The position numbers were made by a program, and so were the translations under genes. DNA of 64,000 nt from Stutzerimonas stutzeri (lineage in GTDB: Bacteria > Pseudomonadota > Gammaproteobacteria > Pseudomonadales > Pseudomonadaceae): positions 3,478,660 to 3,542,659 of the forward strand of contig NZ_CP007441.1 of the NCBI RefSeq assembly GCF_000590475.1. The letters run 5' to 3'. The notes below the pieces were generated by a model that searched no databases, was not told the DNA's origin, and saw only the letters and a program-made list of their open reading frames with translations. Shown in pieces: positions 42,899-51,191 of the stretch (position 1 is the stretch's first letter; every line of letters starts with the position of its first letter).

Positions 42899-44917
42899 GT
42901 GCCTGTCATGACCCTGCGCCAGCGCCTTGAAAATCTCCCGGTCGGCCGCAAGTTGCTGGTCGCCCTGCTCGTACTGCTTGCTGCAGTGCTGCTGGTGTCC
43001 AACCTGGCCTTCATCAGCGCGGCCTATTGGATCTCCCGCCAGAGCGTCGCGCCTCAGGCGATGCACACACTCGGCGCTCTACTCGCGACCCCCGAACTGA
43101 GCGATCGCGCACTGAGATCCGCAACGGCCGCCGATGAGCTGCTGCAGAAGCTGAACGACTACGCCCCGCTGCGTGCAGCCGTGGTCTACGACAGCGCCGG
43201 TAGGCGCCTGGCACAGTTGTATCGCGGCGATCCGCTCGATCTCCCGCAGCAGGTCAGCGAAATGCCGACATGGCAGAAAACCGAGATGCGCGCCAACCTG
43301 CTAGTGGAGCTGCCGCAAACCTCAGGGCCTCCGGGTTATCTGCTAATCATTGCCAGCAGCGAACTGCCCGGGGCTTTCTATACCGGCACCCTGACTGCCA
43401 GTCTCGCCATTCTGCTGGCCAGTCTGCTGCTCTGGGCGTTGGTGGCCCGACAGATCCGCCAGGCGATTACCCGTCCGATCCGCGACCTCGAAGCCCTCTC
43501 CCGCCAGGTCACGCGCGAAGAAAACTATTCCCTGCGGGCGACGGCGAAAAACCAGGATGAAATTGGCCATCTGGCCGATGCCTTCAACACGATGCTTTCG
43601 CGCATGGAGGCACGCGAACAGCAACTCAAGCGTGCCCGCGACGATGCTCAGGATGCGTTCGACCACGCCCAGGGCCTGGCGGAGGAAACCCGTCATTCCA
43701 ACCGTAAGCTCGAGCTGGAAGTACAGGTTCGCAGCAAGATCGAGAAGAAGCTCACCGGCTTTCAGAACTACCTCAACAGCATCATCGATTCGATGCCCTC
43801 GGTGCTCATCGCACTGGACGAACAACTCTATGTGACTCAATGGAATCAGCAGGCCAGTGCGCTCTCCGGCACCTCCATTGATGACGCACTGAACCAACCC
43901 GTATTCATCGCCTTCGAGCCACTGAAACCCTTCCTGACTCAGATTCGCCGAACCTCCGAACGCCACCAGGTGGAGAAGATCGAGCGAGTCACCTGGATGT
44001 TCAACGACGAGCTCCGCCACTACGCGCTGACGCTTTATCCGTTGATGGGCGGCGGTGGCCGCGGCGTGGTGATCCGCATCGACGACATCACCGAGCGCAT
44101 CAATATGGAAGAAATCATGGTGCAGTCGGAAAAGATGCTGTCGGTGGGTGGCCTTGCCGCGGGCATGGCGCACGAGATCAATAATCCCCTGGGGGCTATT
44201 CTGCATAATGCGCAAAACATCCGCCGACGCCTGTCGCCGGATCTGGAGCGAAACCGCGACGCCGCCGCCGAAACCGGCGTACAGCTGGAAGCCGTGAATC
44301 AATACCTGCAGCAGCGGGAAATCCCGCAATTACTCGATGGGATTCAACAGGCCGGCTCGCGCGCAGCCAAGATCGTCAGCCATATGCTGAGCTTCAGTCG
44401 CCTGAGCAACCGGCAACTGGCCGAGTGCCAACTGACCGTGCTGATCGATCAAGCGCTGGAGATCGCGGGCAGTGATTTCGCACTGCTAGACGGCTTCGAT
44501 TTCCGTTCCATCGAGATCATCCGTGACTTCGATCCGCAAGTAGACCGCGTGCCCTGTATCGGTAACGAAGTCGAACAGGTGCTACTGAACCTGCTGAAAA
44601 ACGCCGCGCAGGCCATCCACCAAAAACCGGATCGTGGCCGCGGGCTGATCACCCTGCGTACGCGCCTGAATCCACCGTGGGCCGAGATCCAGGTGGAAGA
44701 CAACGGCGGCGGAATTCCCGAACACATACGCAAGCGAATCTTCGAGCCTTTTTTCACCACCAAAGAGGTGGGTCAGGGAACCGGCTTGGGTCTTTCCGTT
44801 TCGTATTTCATCATCACCAATAATCACAAGGGCCAGATGGAGGTTCAAAGCAGGCCGGATCAGGGGACCGTTTTTACCCTGCGCCTGCCGCTGGCATCGA
44901 CCCCCGACACTAATTGA
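42899..44917 (+). CDS. Membrane sensor histidine kinase (HAMP-PAS-HisKA-HATPase)
   Basis: The 672-residue kinase has two membrane helices (about 20-45 and 160-185) around a periplasmic sensor of about 110 residues, a HAMP domain (RQAITRPIRDLEALSRQV), a coiled-coil, a PAS domain (SIIDSMPSVLIALDEQLYVTQWN) and the kinase core. The phospho-accepting His is near residue 425 in GMAHEINNPLGAI; the ATP-binding lid has DNGGGIPEHIRKRIFEPFFTTK and GTGLGLSVSYFI. No receiver is attached. The receiver protein two genes upstream is the obvious partner. The start is GTG at 42899 or ATG at 42908; neither has a strong site. Confidence 0.9.
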   Translation: MPVMTLRQRLENLPVGRKLLVALLVLLAAVLLVSNLAFISAAYWISRQSVAPQAMHTLGALLATPELSDRALRSATAADELLQKLNDYAPLRAAVVYDSAGRRLAQLYRGDPLDLPQQVSEMPTWQKTEMRANLLVELPQTSGPPGYLLIIASSELPGAFYTGTLTASLAILLASLLLWALVARQIRQAITRPIRDLEALSRQVTREENYSLRATAKNQDEIGHLADAFNTMLSRMEAREQQLKRARDDAQDAFDHAQGLAEETRHSNRKLELEVQVRSKIEKKLTGFQNYLNSIIDSMPSVLIALDEQLYVTQWNQQASALSGTSIDDALNQPVFIAFEPLKPFLTQIRRTSERHQVEKIERVTWMFNDELRHYALTLYPLMGGGGRGVVIRIDDITERINMEEIMVQSEKMLSVGGLAAGMAHEINNPLGAILHNAQNIRRRLSPDLERNRDAAAETGVQLEAVNQYLQQREIPQLLDGIQQAGSRAAKIVSHMLSFSRLSNRQLAECQLTVLIDQALEIAGSDFALLDGFDFRSIEIIRDFDPQVDRVPCIGNEVEQVLLNLLKNAAQAIHQKPDRGRGLITLRTRLNPPWAEIQVEDNGGGIPEHIRKRIFEPFFTTKEVGQGTGLGLSVSYFIITNNHKGQMEVQSRPDQGTVFTLRLPLASTPDTN

Positions 44918-44939
44918 AGCTGAAACAGGGAAGCCATCG

Positions 44940-45530
44940 ATGGGCAATCGACTCTCCAAGATCTACACCCGCACCGGCGACGCTGGCGAAACCGGCCTGG
45001 CCGATGGGCGCCGCGTCCCCAAGGATCATCCGCGAATCGAAGCCATGGGCGAGATCGATACGCTCAACAGCCAGCTGGGTCTGCTGCTCGCCGAGCTGGC
45101 CGAAGCCCAGGCACGCTGGCCGGATCTGGCTGAACTGATCGAAGTCCTGAGTCCTTGCCAGCACCGTCTGTTCGACCTGGGCGGTGAGTTAGCGATGCCG
45201 GATTATCAAGCGTTGACCGACGCCGAGGTGGCCCGTCTTGAGGCAGCGATCGACCAATGGAATGCCGAACTCGGACCGCTCGAGGATTTCATCATGCCGG
45301 GTGGCACGCGATTGATCGCGCTCGCGCATCTATGTCGCAGCATGGCTCGCACTGGCGAAAGGCGCTGTCAGCAGCTCAATGCAACCGAGCCGCTGCGTCC
45401 CGTCGGGCTGGCCTATCTCAATCGCCTGTCGGATCTGTTCTTCGTGGTTGCTCGGCTGATCGCGCGTCGCCAAGGCTGCGCCGAAATTCTCTGGCATGCC
45501 GCCAGCGCGCCAGACAGTACCGATGCCTGA
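44940..45530 (+). CDS. Cob(I)alamin adenosyltransferase, PduO type
   Basis: The 196-residue cytosolic enzyme moves the adenosyl group of ATP to cob(I)alamin to make coenzyme B12. The N-terminal RLSKIYTRTGDAGETGLADGRRVPKDHPRIEA block is the PduO-type ATP site, followed by GEIDTLNSQLG, EDFIMPGGT and the CRSMARTGERR helix with conserved Arg residues. The length is normal. gggaag lies 7 bases before the ATG. The next gene starts within its stop region (ATGCCTGA), so translation is coupled. Confidence 0.93.
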   Translation: MGNRLSKIYTRTGDAGETGLADGRRVPKDHPRIEAMGEIDTLNSQLGLLLAELAEAQARWPDLAELIEVLSPCQHRLFDLGGELAMPDYQALTDAEVARLEAAIDQWNAELGPLEDFIMPGGTRLIALAHLCRSMARTGERRCQQLNATEPLRPVGLAYLNRLSDLFFVVARLIARRQGCAEILWHAASAPDSTDA

Positions 45531-46551
45531 ACGAAGCGCAGATCGGCGCGAACGCTTCCGTAACGGGCTGCACGCAGCCTGGGAAGCATTTGTCGTTCTG
45601 CTGGTATGCATCAATCTCGGGTTGATCGTGTTCGACAGCCTGTTCAACGTACCACTGGTCAATCAGGTCTTTGCCGAATGGTTGCCCACGCTGCACCAGC
45701 GCTACGACACGCTGATTCACCGCAACTTCCAACTGATTGATCTCGGCTTCGTCGCCGTATTTGTGCTCGACGTGCTTCTCGGCTGGACCGTTGCCCTGTT
45801 CGAGCGGCGTTACGCGCGCTGGTACTACTATCCTTTCGCCCACTGGTACGACGTGCTCGGTTGTATACCGCTGAGCGGTTTCCGCTGGCTGCGTATTTTG
45901 CGGGTCGGCAGCTTGCTGATTCGGCTACAACGTCTGGGTCTGATCGATATTCGTCAATGGGCGATCTTCGGCCTGGTCTATCGCTACTATTCGCTCTTGC
46001 TCGAAGAGTTGTCCGATCGCGTCATGGTTCGGCTGTTCAGCCGTATGCAGCAAGAAATAGGCGCCAGCGATGACCTGTCCCGAAGGCTGCTTGAGGAAGT
46101 GGTGAGGCCGCGCAAGGAGCGACTGCTCGACGATCTGTCTCGACGCCTGAACGGCATGTTGGAGGGCGGCTACCGGGATAACCGTGGCGCCATCGAAGGC
46201 TACGTCGGCGGACTGATCCATCAGGCGCTGGCGAATAACCCCGAAGTGAGCCGCCTGCGTCGCCTACCGTTGGGTGACCGGGTCGCCGAAACGTTGGACG
46301 AAGCCCTCACCGACATCGCGGCACGGCTACTAAAGGGTGCGATAGATGGCCTGCAGGGCGCTCAATTCCAGCGATTGGCCCGCAATCTGGCCGACGAATG
46401 CTTCGAGGCCTGGGTTTACCAGGACGAGAACACTGATCTCGCGCTGGAAGAATTGCTGGTCGATGTTATAGAAGTGCTCAAGCAGCAAGTGCTCGACCGA
46501 CGCTGGAGCCGCTTTGTCGGGCCCATCGAGCCGCCAACCCCACCGGGCTAG
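45523..46551 (+). CDS. Voltage-sensor-like membrane protein without a pore domain
   Basis: The 342-residue protein starts MPERSADRRE, overlapping the adenosyltransferase stop by 8 bases. It has a helix at about 17-38, a second at about 72-95 with acidic residues (LIDLGFVAVFVLDVLLGW), and a WYDVLGCIPL segment followed by a helix with Arg at every third position (FRWLRILRVGSLLIRLQRL), like S3-S4 of voltage-gated channels. No P-loop or selectivity filter follows; the remaining 200 residues are a soluble, charged helical region. It is likely annotated as an ion transporter in relatives. I infer a voltage-sensing or membrane-anchored signalling role; function is unknown. Confidence 0.75.
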   Translation: MPERSADRRERFRNGLHAAWEAFVVLLVCINLGLIVFDSLFNVPLVNQVFAEWLPTLHQRYDTLIHRNFQLIDLGFVAVFVLDVLLGWTVALFERRYARWYYYPFAHWYDVLGCIPLSGFRWLRILRVGSLLIRLQRLGLIDIRQWAIFGLVYRYYSLLLEELSDRVMVRLFSRMQQEIGASDDLSRRLLEEVVRPRKERLLDDLSRRLNGMLEGGYRDNRGAIEGYVGGLIHQALANNPEVSRLRRLPLGDRVAETLDEALTDIAARLLKGAIDGLQGAQFQRLARNLADECFEAWVYQDENTDLALEELLVDVIEVLKQQVLDRRWSRFVGPIEPPTPPG

Positions 46552-46589
46552 ACTCCGTTACTGGCCACGTAGCGAAACATCAACAGGCC

Positions 46590-47363
46590 CTAACACGACT
46601 TCGCGGCAGCCGGACCGTGCTGTTGATCGATACGCGCACCGACAACCATCTCAGTGGCCCAGTTGACGAGGATATCCGTATAGGCCTTTTGGCAGCTTTC
46701 ATTGGCCAACGCATGATCGGCGCCGAGGATGATGCGGTGGGTCAGCGAGTGGGTCTGCTGAAAGGCCGCCCGATAACTCATGATCGTGCTGTGCGGGACC
46801 AGGTGATCGTGTTCCGACTCGACGATCAGCACATCGCCGCGAAACTTGGCGCAAGCTGCCAACGCTCGGTTCTCCTCTGGAGCTACCCGTCGGCCACGCA
46901 GCTGATTGAGCCTGTCGCGATTCAGCTGTCGCTTGGGCACCGTCCAGTCATCATCGCCGTATAGGGCCGGCACACGCATTGCCAGCCATCTGACCGGTCG
47001 CCAGGATGTGAGCAATGCGGCCAGATAGCCGCCATAACTGGTGCCCACCACAGCGATTGCCGAGGGGTCGATGTTCGGGTGCTGCGCCAGCAGATCGTAA
47101 GCCGCCAGCAGGTCGCGCAGATTCTGCTCGCGCGTGACGGTCTGCTGTTGCGCCAAAGTCAGGGCATGACCACGCAGGTCGAACGACAGGCAGATGCAAC
47201 CTAGCCCAGCGATGCCGCGAGCGCGTGCCAGATCGCGTTCCTGGCTGCCGCCCCAGCCATGCACGAAGAGTACGCCCGGCAATTTTGTCGGAGGCGACAG
47301 GAAGGTGCCGGCAATGTGTTCGTCATCTACAAGGATGTCCACGCTTTCACTCTGGGTTGCCAT
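46590..47363 (-). CDS. Alpha/beta hydrolase (dienelactone hydrolase/peptidase-like)
   Basis: The 257-residue cytosolic protein has an alpha/beta hydrolase fold with an oxyanion segment LFVHGWGGSQERD, the nucleophile elbow GTSYGGY, an acid in ESEHDHLVP and the catalytic His in LGADHALA. The substrate is unknown. Its first 17 bases overlap the end of the DUF3182 gene, so the two are translated from one message. ggagg lies 4 bases before the ATG. Confidence 0.87.
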   Translation of the reverse strand: MATQSESVDILVDDEHIAGTFLSPPTKLPGVLFVHGWGGSQERDLARARGIAGLGCICLSFDLRGHALTLAQQQTVTREQNLRDLLAAYDLLAQHPNIDPSAIAVVGTSYGGYLAALLTSWRPVRWLAMRVPALYGDDDWTVPKRQLNRDRLNQLRGRRVAPEENRALAACAKFRGDVLIVESEHDHLVPHSTIMSYRAAFQQTHSLTHRIILGADHALANESCQKAYTDILVNWATEMVVGARIDQQHGPAAAKSC

Positions 47364-48474
47364 AATCCTCCACCAATGCGTATTTGGTTATGAAACCGAC
47401 TTCAGCGTCGTCACCGCGAAACAGCACGGTCGCACTTTCAGGGACGGTCGACTCACCGTAAAGCTCGACCGATGACGCATGAACGACCTTCCCGCCTTTG
47501 CCTTGGGCGAATACCTCCAGCGCCGCGACCTCCGCACTGCTGGCGCCGCCGATCCGCCAGGACTGCTCCAGCACGCCGGAACAGGCACGCCCTCGGCTAT
47601 CGATGCCCTGAGCGATGTCGTAGTTGCGCCGAGAGGCATAGAAGTTACGAAAGCAAGCCGACGCGGCGGCGTCATAGACTTGAGCCTGAGAGATGGCAAG
47701 ACGGGTCGTTTCCGGCAGATCCAGATCCAGCAGCGTATCGAAATCGCCGTCGACGACCAGTAGATCCGAACCACCGTAAACGGTCACACCTGCATTGTCA
47801 GGGGTAAGACGCTGGGTCCCGTAATAGCTCAGGATTCGTCCCGCAGCGCTTATCTGCCCCACACTGAACGTGGTCACATGTTCCAGGTTTGCCTCGAGGA
47901 CCAGCCCGTATTGAGCCAACTCAGCTTCGTCCAGCCCCCCCAGTACATGATCCAGTGCCTGAACCGTGGTCACCCGTTCCTGTCCGCGACCACCGGTGGC
48001 CCGTACCGGTTTGATTCGCAGTGCCCCTTCGTTCAGCAGACGCCGCCCAGCCTCACGCGCATCATGCAGGGAGAACACACTGTAGCCGGGCAAAACGCTG
48101 CCCGTGACGCGCCGGGAGAACTCTCGCGACCAGCCAATGGGCGAGTCGGCATCTGGGCGTACCAGAGGATGGGTAATCGCCTTGGTTTCGATAAATGCAT
48201 GCGGTACGACACCGCCAAACAAGTCCCGCTCGCCCTCCAACCCCAACTCGCGTGCCAGGCTGGAGCCAACCACGGTGCTGGAAGGCACGAAATAGAGCGG
48301 ACACGCATAGCTGGTCTCTCGGTCGTATTCACCGAGAAAGGCCAGCCCTTGCAGCGCTGCCAACCGTTTGGCGAGTTGCTCGTGCACAACCTTTTCGTGC
48401 TCGGGCTCGTTGGCTCGATTGGTCAGGGTTACCACAGCCCCCCGGGCGTCTTGCGGGGTATCCGCACTCTTCAT
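47347..48474 (-). CDS. DUF3182 protein, ATP-grasp-like
   Basis: The 375-residue product starts MKSADTPQDARGAVVTL. It matches the DUF3182 family of Pseudomonas, with LRIKPVRATGGRGQERVTTV, which resembles the lysine and glycine-rich loop of ATP-grasp enzymes, and YGLVLEANLEHVTTFSVGQ in the middle. No signal peptide or membrane segment is seen. An ATP-dependent ligase role is a guess from the fold-like pattern. The start is the ATG at 48474; 25 more codons upstream are open but unsupported. It overlaps the hydrolase gene by 17 bases. Confidence 0.78.
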   Translation of the reverse strand: MKSADTPQDARGAVVTLTNRANEPEHEKVVHEQLAKRLAALQGLAFLGEYDRETSYACPLYFVPSSTVVGSSLARELGLEGERDLFGGVVPHAFIETKAITHPLVRPDADSPIGWSREFSRRVTGSVLPGYSVFSLHDAREAGRRLLNEGALRIKPVRATGGRGQERVTTVQALDHVLGGLDEAELAQYGLVLEANLEHVTTFSVGQISAAGRILSYYGTQRLTPDNAGVTVYGGSDLLVVDGDFDTLLDLDLPETTRLAISQAQVYDAAASACFRNFYASRRNYDIAQGIDSRGRACSGVLEQSWRIGGASSAEVAALEVFAQGKGGKVVHASSVELYGESTVPESATVLFRGDDAEVGFITKYALVEDYGNPE

Positions 48475-48641
48475 AGGTGGACTCGCTCCATGGACTACAG
48501 GTACATGTACGACGAAGTGTCGATAGACGCTCCCGTCGCTCGTTTCCACCCGACCAAAGCGGATCCGGTGTATCGAATAGACCCCCGATTTACGCTATCT
48601 ATCCTGCAACCCAGCCCGCTGCGACCCGACACCAGCCCTCG

Positions 48642-48680
48642 AAAACAAAAAAGGGGAGCAGATTCGCATCTGCCCCCCTT
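48642..48680 (-). terminator. Terminator after ahpF
   Basis: aaggggagcagat/atctgcccccctt forms a 13-bp stem with one mismatch and a TCGC loop, followed on the minus strand by a run of six T. Confidence 0.9.
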
Positions 48681-48696
48681 ACCGTTAGCGCTTCGC

Positions 48697-50262
48697 TCAG
48701 TCGTCGACGGAGCTACGTATTAGGTGGTCGAAGGCACTCAGCGAGGCCTTGGCCCCTTCGCCGACAGCAATGACGATCTGCTTGTACGGCACGGTGGTGA
48801 CATCACCAGCGGCGAAGATACCTGGCAGCGAGGTCTCGCCACGTGCATCGACGATGATCTCGCCACGCGAGGTCAGCTCCACGGTGCCTTTCAGCCAGTC
48901 GGAGTTGGGCAGCAAGCCGATCTGCACGAAGATGCCTTCGAGTTCCAGGCTGTGGAATTCGCTGGAGTTGCGATCCTTGTAAGTCAGGCCGGTGACTTTC
49001 TTGCCGTCGCCGATAACTTCGCTGGTCAGCGCGCTGGTGATCACGGTGACGTTAGGCAGGCTGTGCAGCTTCTTCTGCAGCACGGCATCGGCGCGCAGCT
49101 GGCTGTCGAACTCGAGCAGGGTCACCTGAGCGACAATACCGGCCAGGTCGATGGCCGCTTCCACACCCGAGTTGCCACCACCGATCACCGCCACACGCTT
49201 GCCCTTGAACAGCGGGCCGTCGCAATGCGGACAGTAGGCGACGCCTCGGCCGCGGTATTCCTGCTCGCCCGGCACGTTCATTTCGCGCCAACGCGCACCG
49301 GTCGCCAGGATCAGTGTCTTGGCTTTTAGCGAAGCGCCGCTCTCCAGTTTGATCTCATGCAGATCGCCTTGGCTCGAGGCCGGAATCAGTGCCGCGGCAC
49401 GCTGCAGATTCATGATGTCGACGTCGTATTCACGCACGTGGTTTTCCAGCGCGCGGGCCAGTTTCGGGCCTTCGGTTTCGTTGACCGAGATGAAGTTCTC
49501 GATGGCCATGGTGTCCAGCACCTGACCGCCGAAACGCTCAGCCGCAACACCGGTACGGATGCCCTTGCGCGCGGCATAAATGGCCGCAGCGGCGCCGGCA
49601 GGCCCGCCGCCAACGACGAGCACGTCAAAGGCGTCCTTGGCGCTGAGCTTCTCAGCGTCACGCGCCGAGGCGCCGGTGTCGAGCTTGGCGAGGATCTCTT
49701 CCTCACCCATGCGACCCTGGCCGAACAGTTCGCCGTTGAGGTAAATGCTCGGCACCGACATGACCTGGCGAGCGGTAACCTCCTCCTGGAACAGCGCACC
49801 GTCGATGGCGACGTGGCGGATGTTCGGGTTGAGCACGGCCATCAGGTTCAACGCCTGGACCACGTCCGGGCAGTTCTGGCAGGACAACGAGAAGTAGGTT
49901 TCGAAGTTGTATTCAACATCGAGGTTCTTGATCTGCTCGATGATGTCCGGCGCGGTCTTGGACGGATGCCCGCCGACCTGCAGCAGTGCGAGCACCAGGG
50001 AGGTGAACTCATGCCCCATCGGAATGCCGGCGAAGCGCAGGCTGATATTGCCGCCGATGCGGTTGAGCGCGAACGACGGACGACGATCATCATTGCCATC
50101 GGCGCGCAGGGTGATCTTGTCGCTCAGGCTGGCGATTTCTTCCAGCAGGCTAAGCATTTCCTGGGATTTGGCACCGTCATCGAGGGACGCGACGATCTCG
50201 AACGGCTGGGTGACCTTTTCCAGGTAGGTTTTCAGTTGCGTTTTGAGATTGGAGTCCAACAT
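48697..50262 (-). CDS. ahpF: Alkyl hydroperoxide reductase subunit F
   Basis: The 521-residue flavoprotein passes electrons from NADH to the peroxidase AhpC. The N-terminal double-thioredoxin domain has CQNCP near residue 128; the FAD motif VVGGGPAGAAAAIYAARKG begins near 215; the redox-active CPHCDGPLFKG and the NAD motif VAVIGGGNSGVEAAIDLAG follow; the C-terminal GIFAAGDVTT is present. Length and order are those of E. coli AhpF. It is downstream of ahpC with a 143-base spacer containing a hairpin. Confidence 0.97.
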   Translation of the reverse strand: MLDSNLKTQLKTYLEKVTQPFEIVASLDDGAKSQEMLSLLEEIASLSDKITLRADGNDDRRPSFALNRIGGNISLRFAGIPMGHEFTSLVLALLQVGGHPSKTAPDIIEQIKNLDVEYNFETYFSLSCQNCPDVVQALNLMAVLNPNIRHVAIDGALFQEEVTARQVMSVPSIYLNGELFGQGRMGEEEILAKLDTGASARDAEKLSAKDAFDVLVVGGGPAGAAAAIYAARKGIRTGVAAERFGGQVLDTMAIENFISVNETEGPKLARALENHVREYDVDIMNLQRAAALIPASSQGDLHEIKLESGASLKAKTLILATGARWREMNVPGEQEYRGRGVAYCPHCDGPLFKGKRVAVIGGGNSGVEAAIDLAGIVAQVTLLEFDSQLRADAVLQKKLHSLPNVTVITSALTSEVIGDGKKVTGLTYKDRNSSEFHSLELEGIFVQIGLLPNSDWLKGTVELTSRGEIIVDARGETSLPGIFAAGDVTTVPYKQIVIAVGEGAKASLSAFDHLIRSSVDD

Positions 50263-50296
50263 GAGCAGCGATCCCCTTCTTGCAGAATTCAGGTAA

Positions 50297-50330
50297 TAAA
50301 ACGCCCGGACGGTTCACGCCCAGGCGTTTG
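50297..50330 (-). terminator. Hairpin between ahpC and ahpF
   Basis: A 7-bp stem (aaacgcc/ggcgttt) with a long internal loop is followed on the minus strand by TTTTATTA. It may cut ahpF expression relative to ahpC. Confidence 0.5.
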
Positions 50331-50405
50331 GTGTAGCGGATCGGTCAATGATCCTAAACGCGGGAAGGAAGCGCTGCGCCTGGGCGCAGCATTTCCGGTC
50401 CGTAT

Positions 50406-50969
50406 TTAGATCTTGCCAACCAGATCCAGCGAAGGTGCCAGAGTGGCTTCGCCTTCCTTCCACTTGGCCGGGCAAACTTCGCCCGGGTGAGCGGCGGTGT
50501 ACTGAGCGGCTTTCAGCTTACGCAGGGTCTCGGAAACGTCGCGAGCGATCTCGTTGGAATGAATCTCAACGGTCTTGATCACCCCTTCCGGGTTGATCAG
50601 GAAGGTGCCACGCAGGGCCAGACCTTCTTCAGTGATGTGTACGCCGAAGGCGTTGGTCAGCTGGTGCGTCGGGTCGCCGATCAGCGGGAACTGAGCCTTG
50701 CCGACAGCAGGGGAAGTCTCGTGCCAAACTTTGTGCGAGAAATGGGTATCGGTAGTGACGATATACACTTCAGTGCCGGCCTTCTGGAAATCGGCGTAGC
50801 TGTTGGCAGCATCTTCGATCTCGGTCGGGCAGTTGAAGGTGAACGCCGCCGGCATGAAGATCAGTACCGACCACTTGCCCTTCAGGGATTGTTCAGTGAC
50901 TTCGATGAACTTGCCGTTATGGAACGCATTGACTTTAAACGGCTGGACTTGGGTGTTGATCAGAGACAT
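50406..50969 (-). CDS. ahpC: Alkyl hydroperoxide reductase subunit C (peroxiredoxin)
   Basis: The 187-residue typical 2-Cys peroxiredoxin reduces hydrogen peroxide and organic peroxides. The peroxidatic Cys47 is in FTFNCPTE and the resolving Cys166 in EVCPAKW; the C-terminus GEATLAPSLDLVGKI matches enteric AhpC. aaggag lies 7 bases before the ATG. It is the first gene of ahpCF; a partial OxyR-type site lies upstream. Confidence 0.98.
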   Translation of the reverse strand: MSLINTQVQPFKVNAFHNGKFIEVTEQSLKGKWSVLIFMPAAFTFNCPTEIEDAANSYADFQKAGTEVYIVTTDTHFSHKVWHETSPAVGKAQFPLIGDPTHQLTNAFGVHITEEGLALRGTFLINPEGVIKTVEIHSNEIARDVSETLRKLKAAQYTAAHPGEVCPAKWKEGEATLAPSLDLVGKI

Positions 50970-51058
50970 CTACTAACTCCTTGGAGGTCGAAAATTTAAC
51001 GGGGCTAACGATAGCGCAACTGAGCACATACGGTTAATTGATTAAGAAAATTGCATCG

Positions 51059-51100
51059 ATATAATTTTGCTATCGACGTTACATCCTCGTCTATGAGGGC
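51059..51100 (-). promoter_or_regulatory. Partial OxyR-type site before ahpC
   Basis: ATAT-N7-CTAT followed by two weaker, imperfectly spaced tetramers resembles the OxyR pattern ATAG-N7-CTAT repeated. The ahpC gene is an OxyR target in pseudomonads; only the first half here is convincing. The rest of 50970-51191 holds the ahpC promoter region and no gene. Confidence 0.35.
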
Positions 51101-51191
51101 ATCGAATACGACAATGGCATCGACCTGCAATTCGAAACGGGCTGTCGGACCATTGAGAACTTCTTGTGGCCAGTGCCAAAAGTTATTCGTT

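Noticed and set aside
49357..50409. 350-residue open frame opposite ahpF
   Set aside because: It is antisense to ahpF, whose FAD, NAD and CxxC motifs are intact; the frame has no domain of its own.
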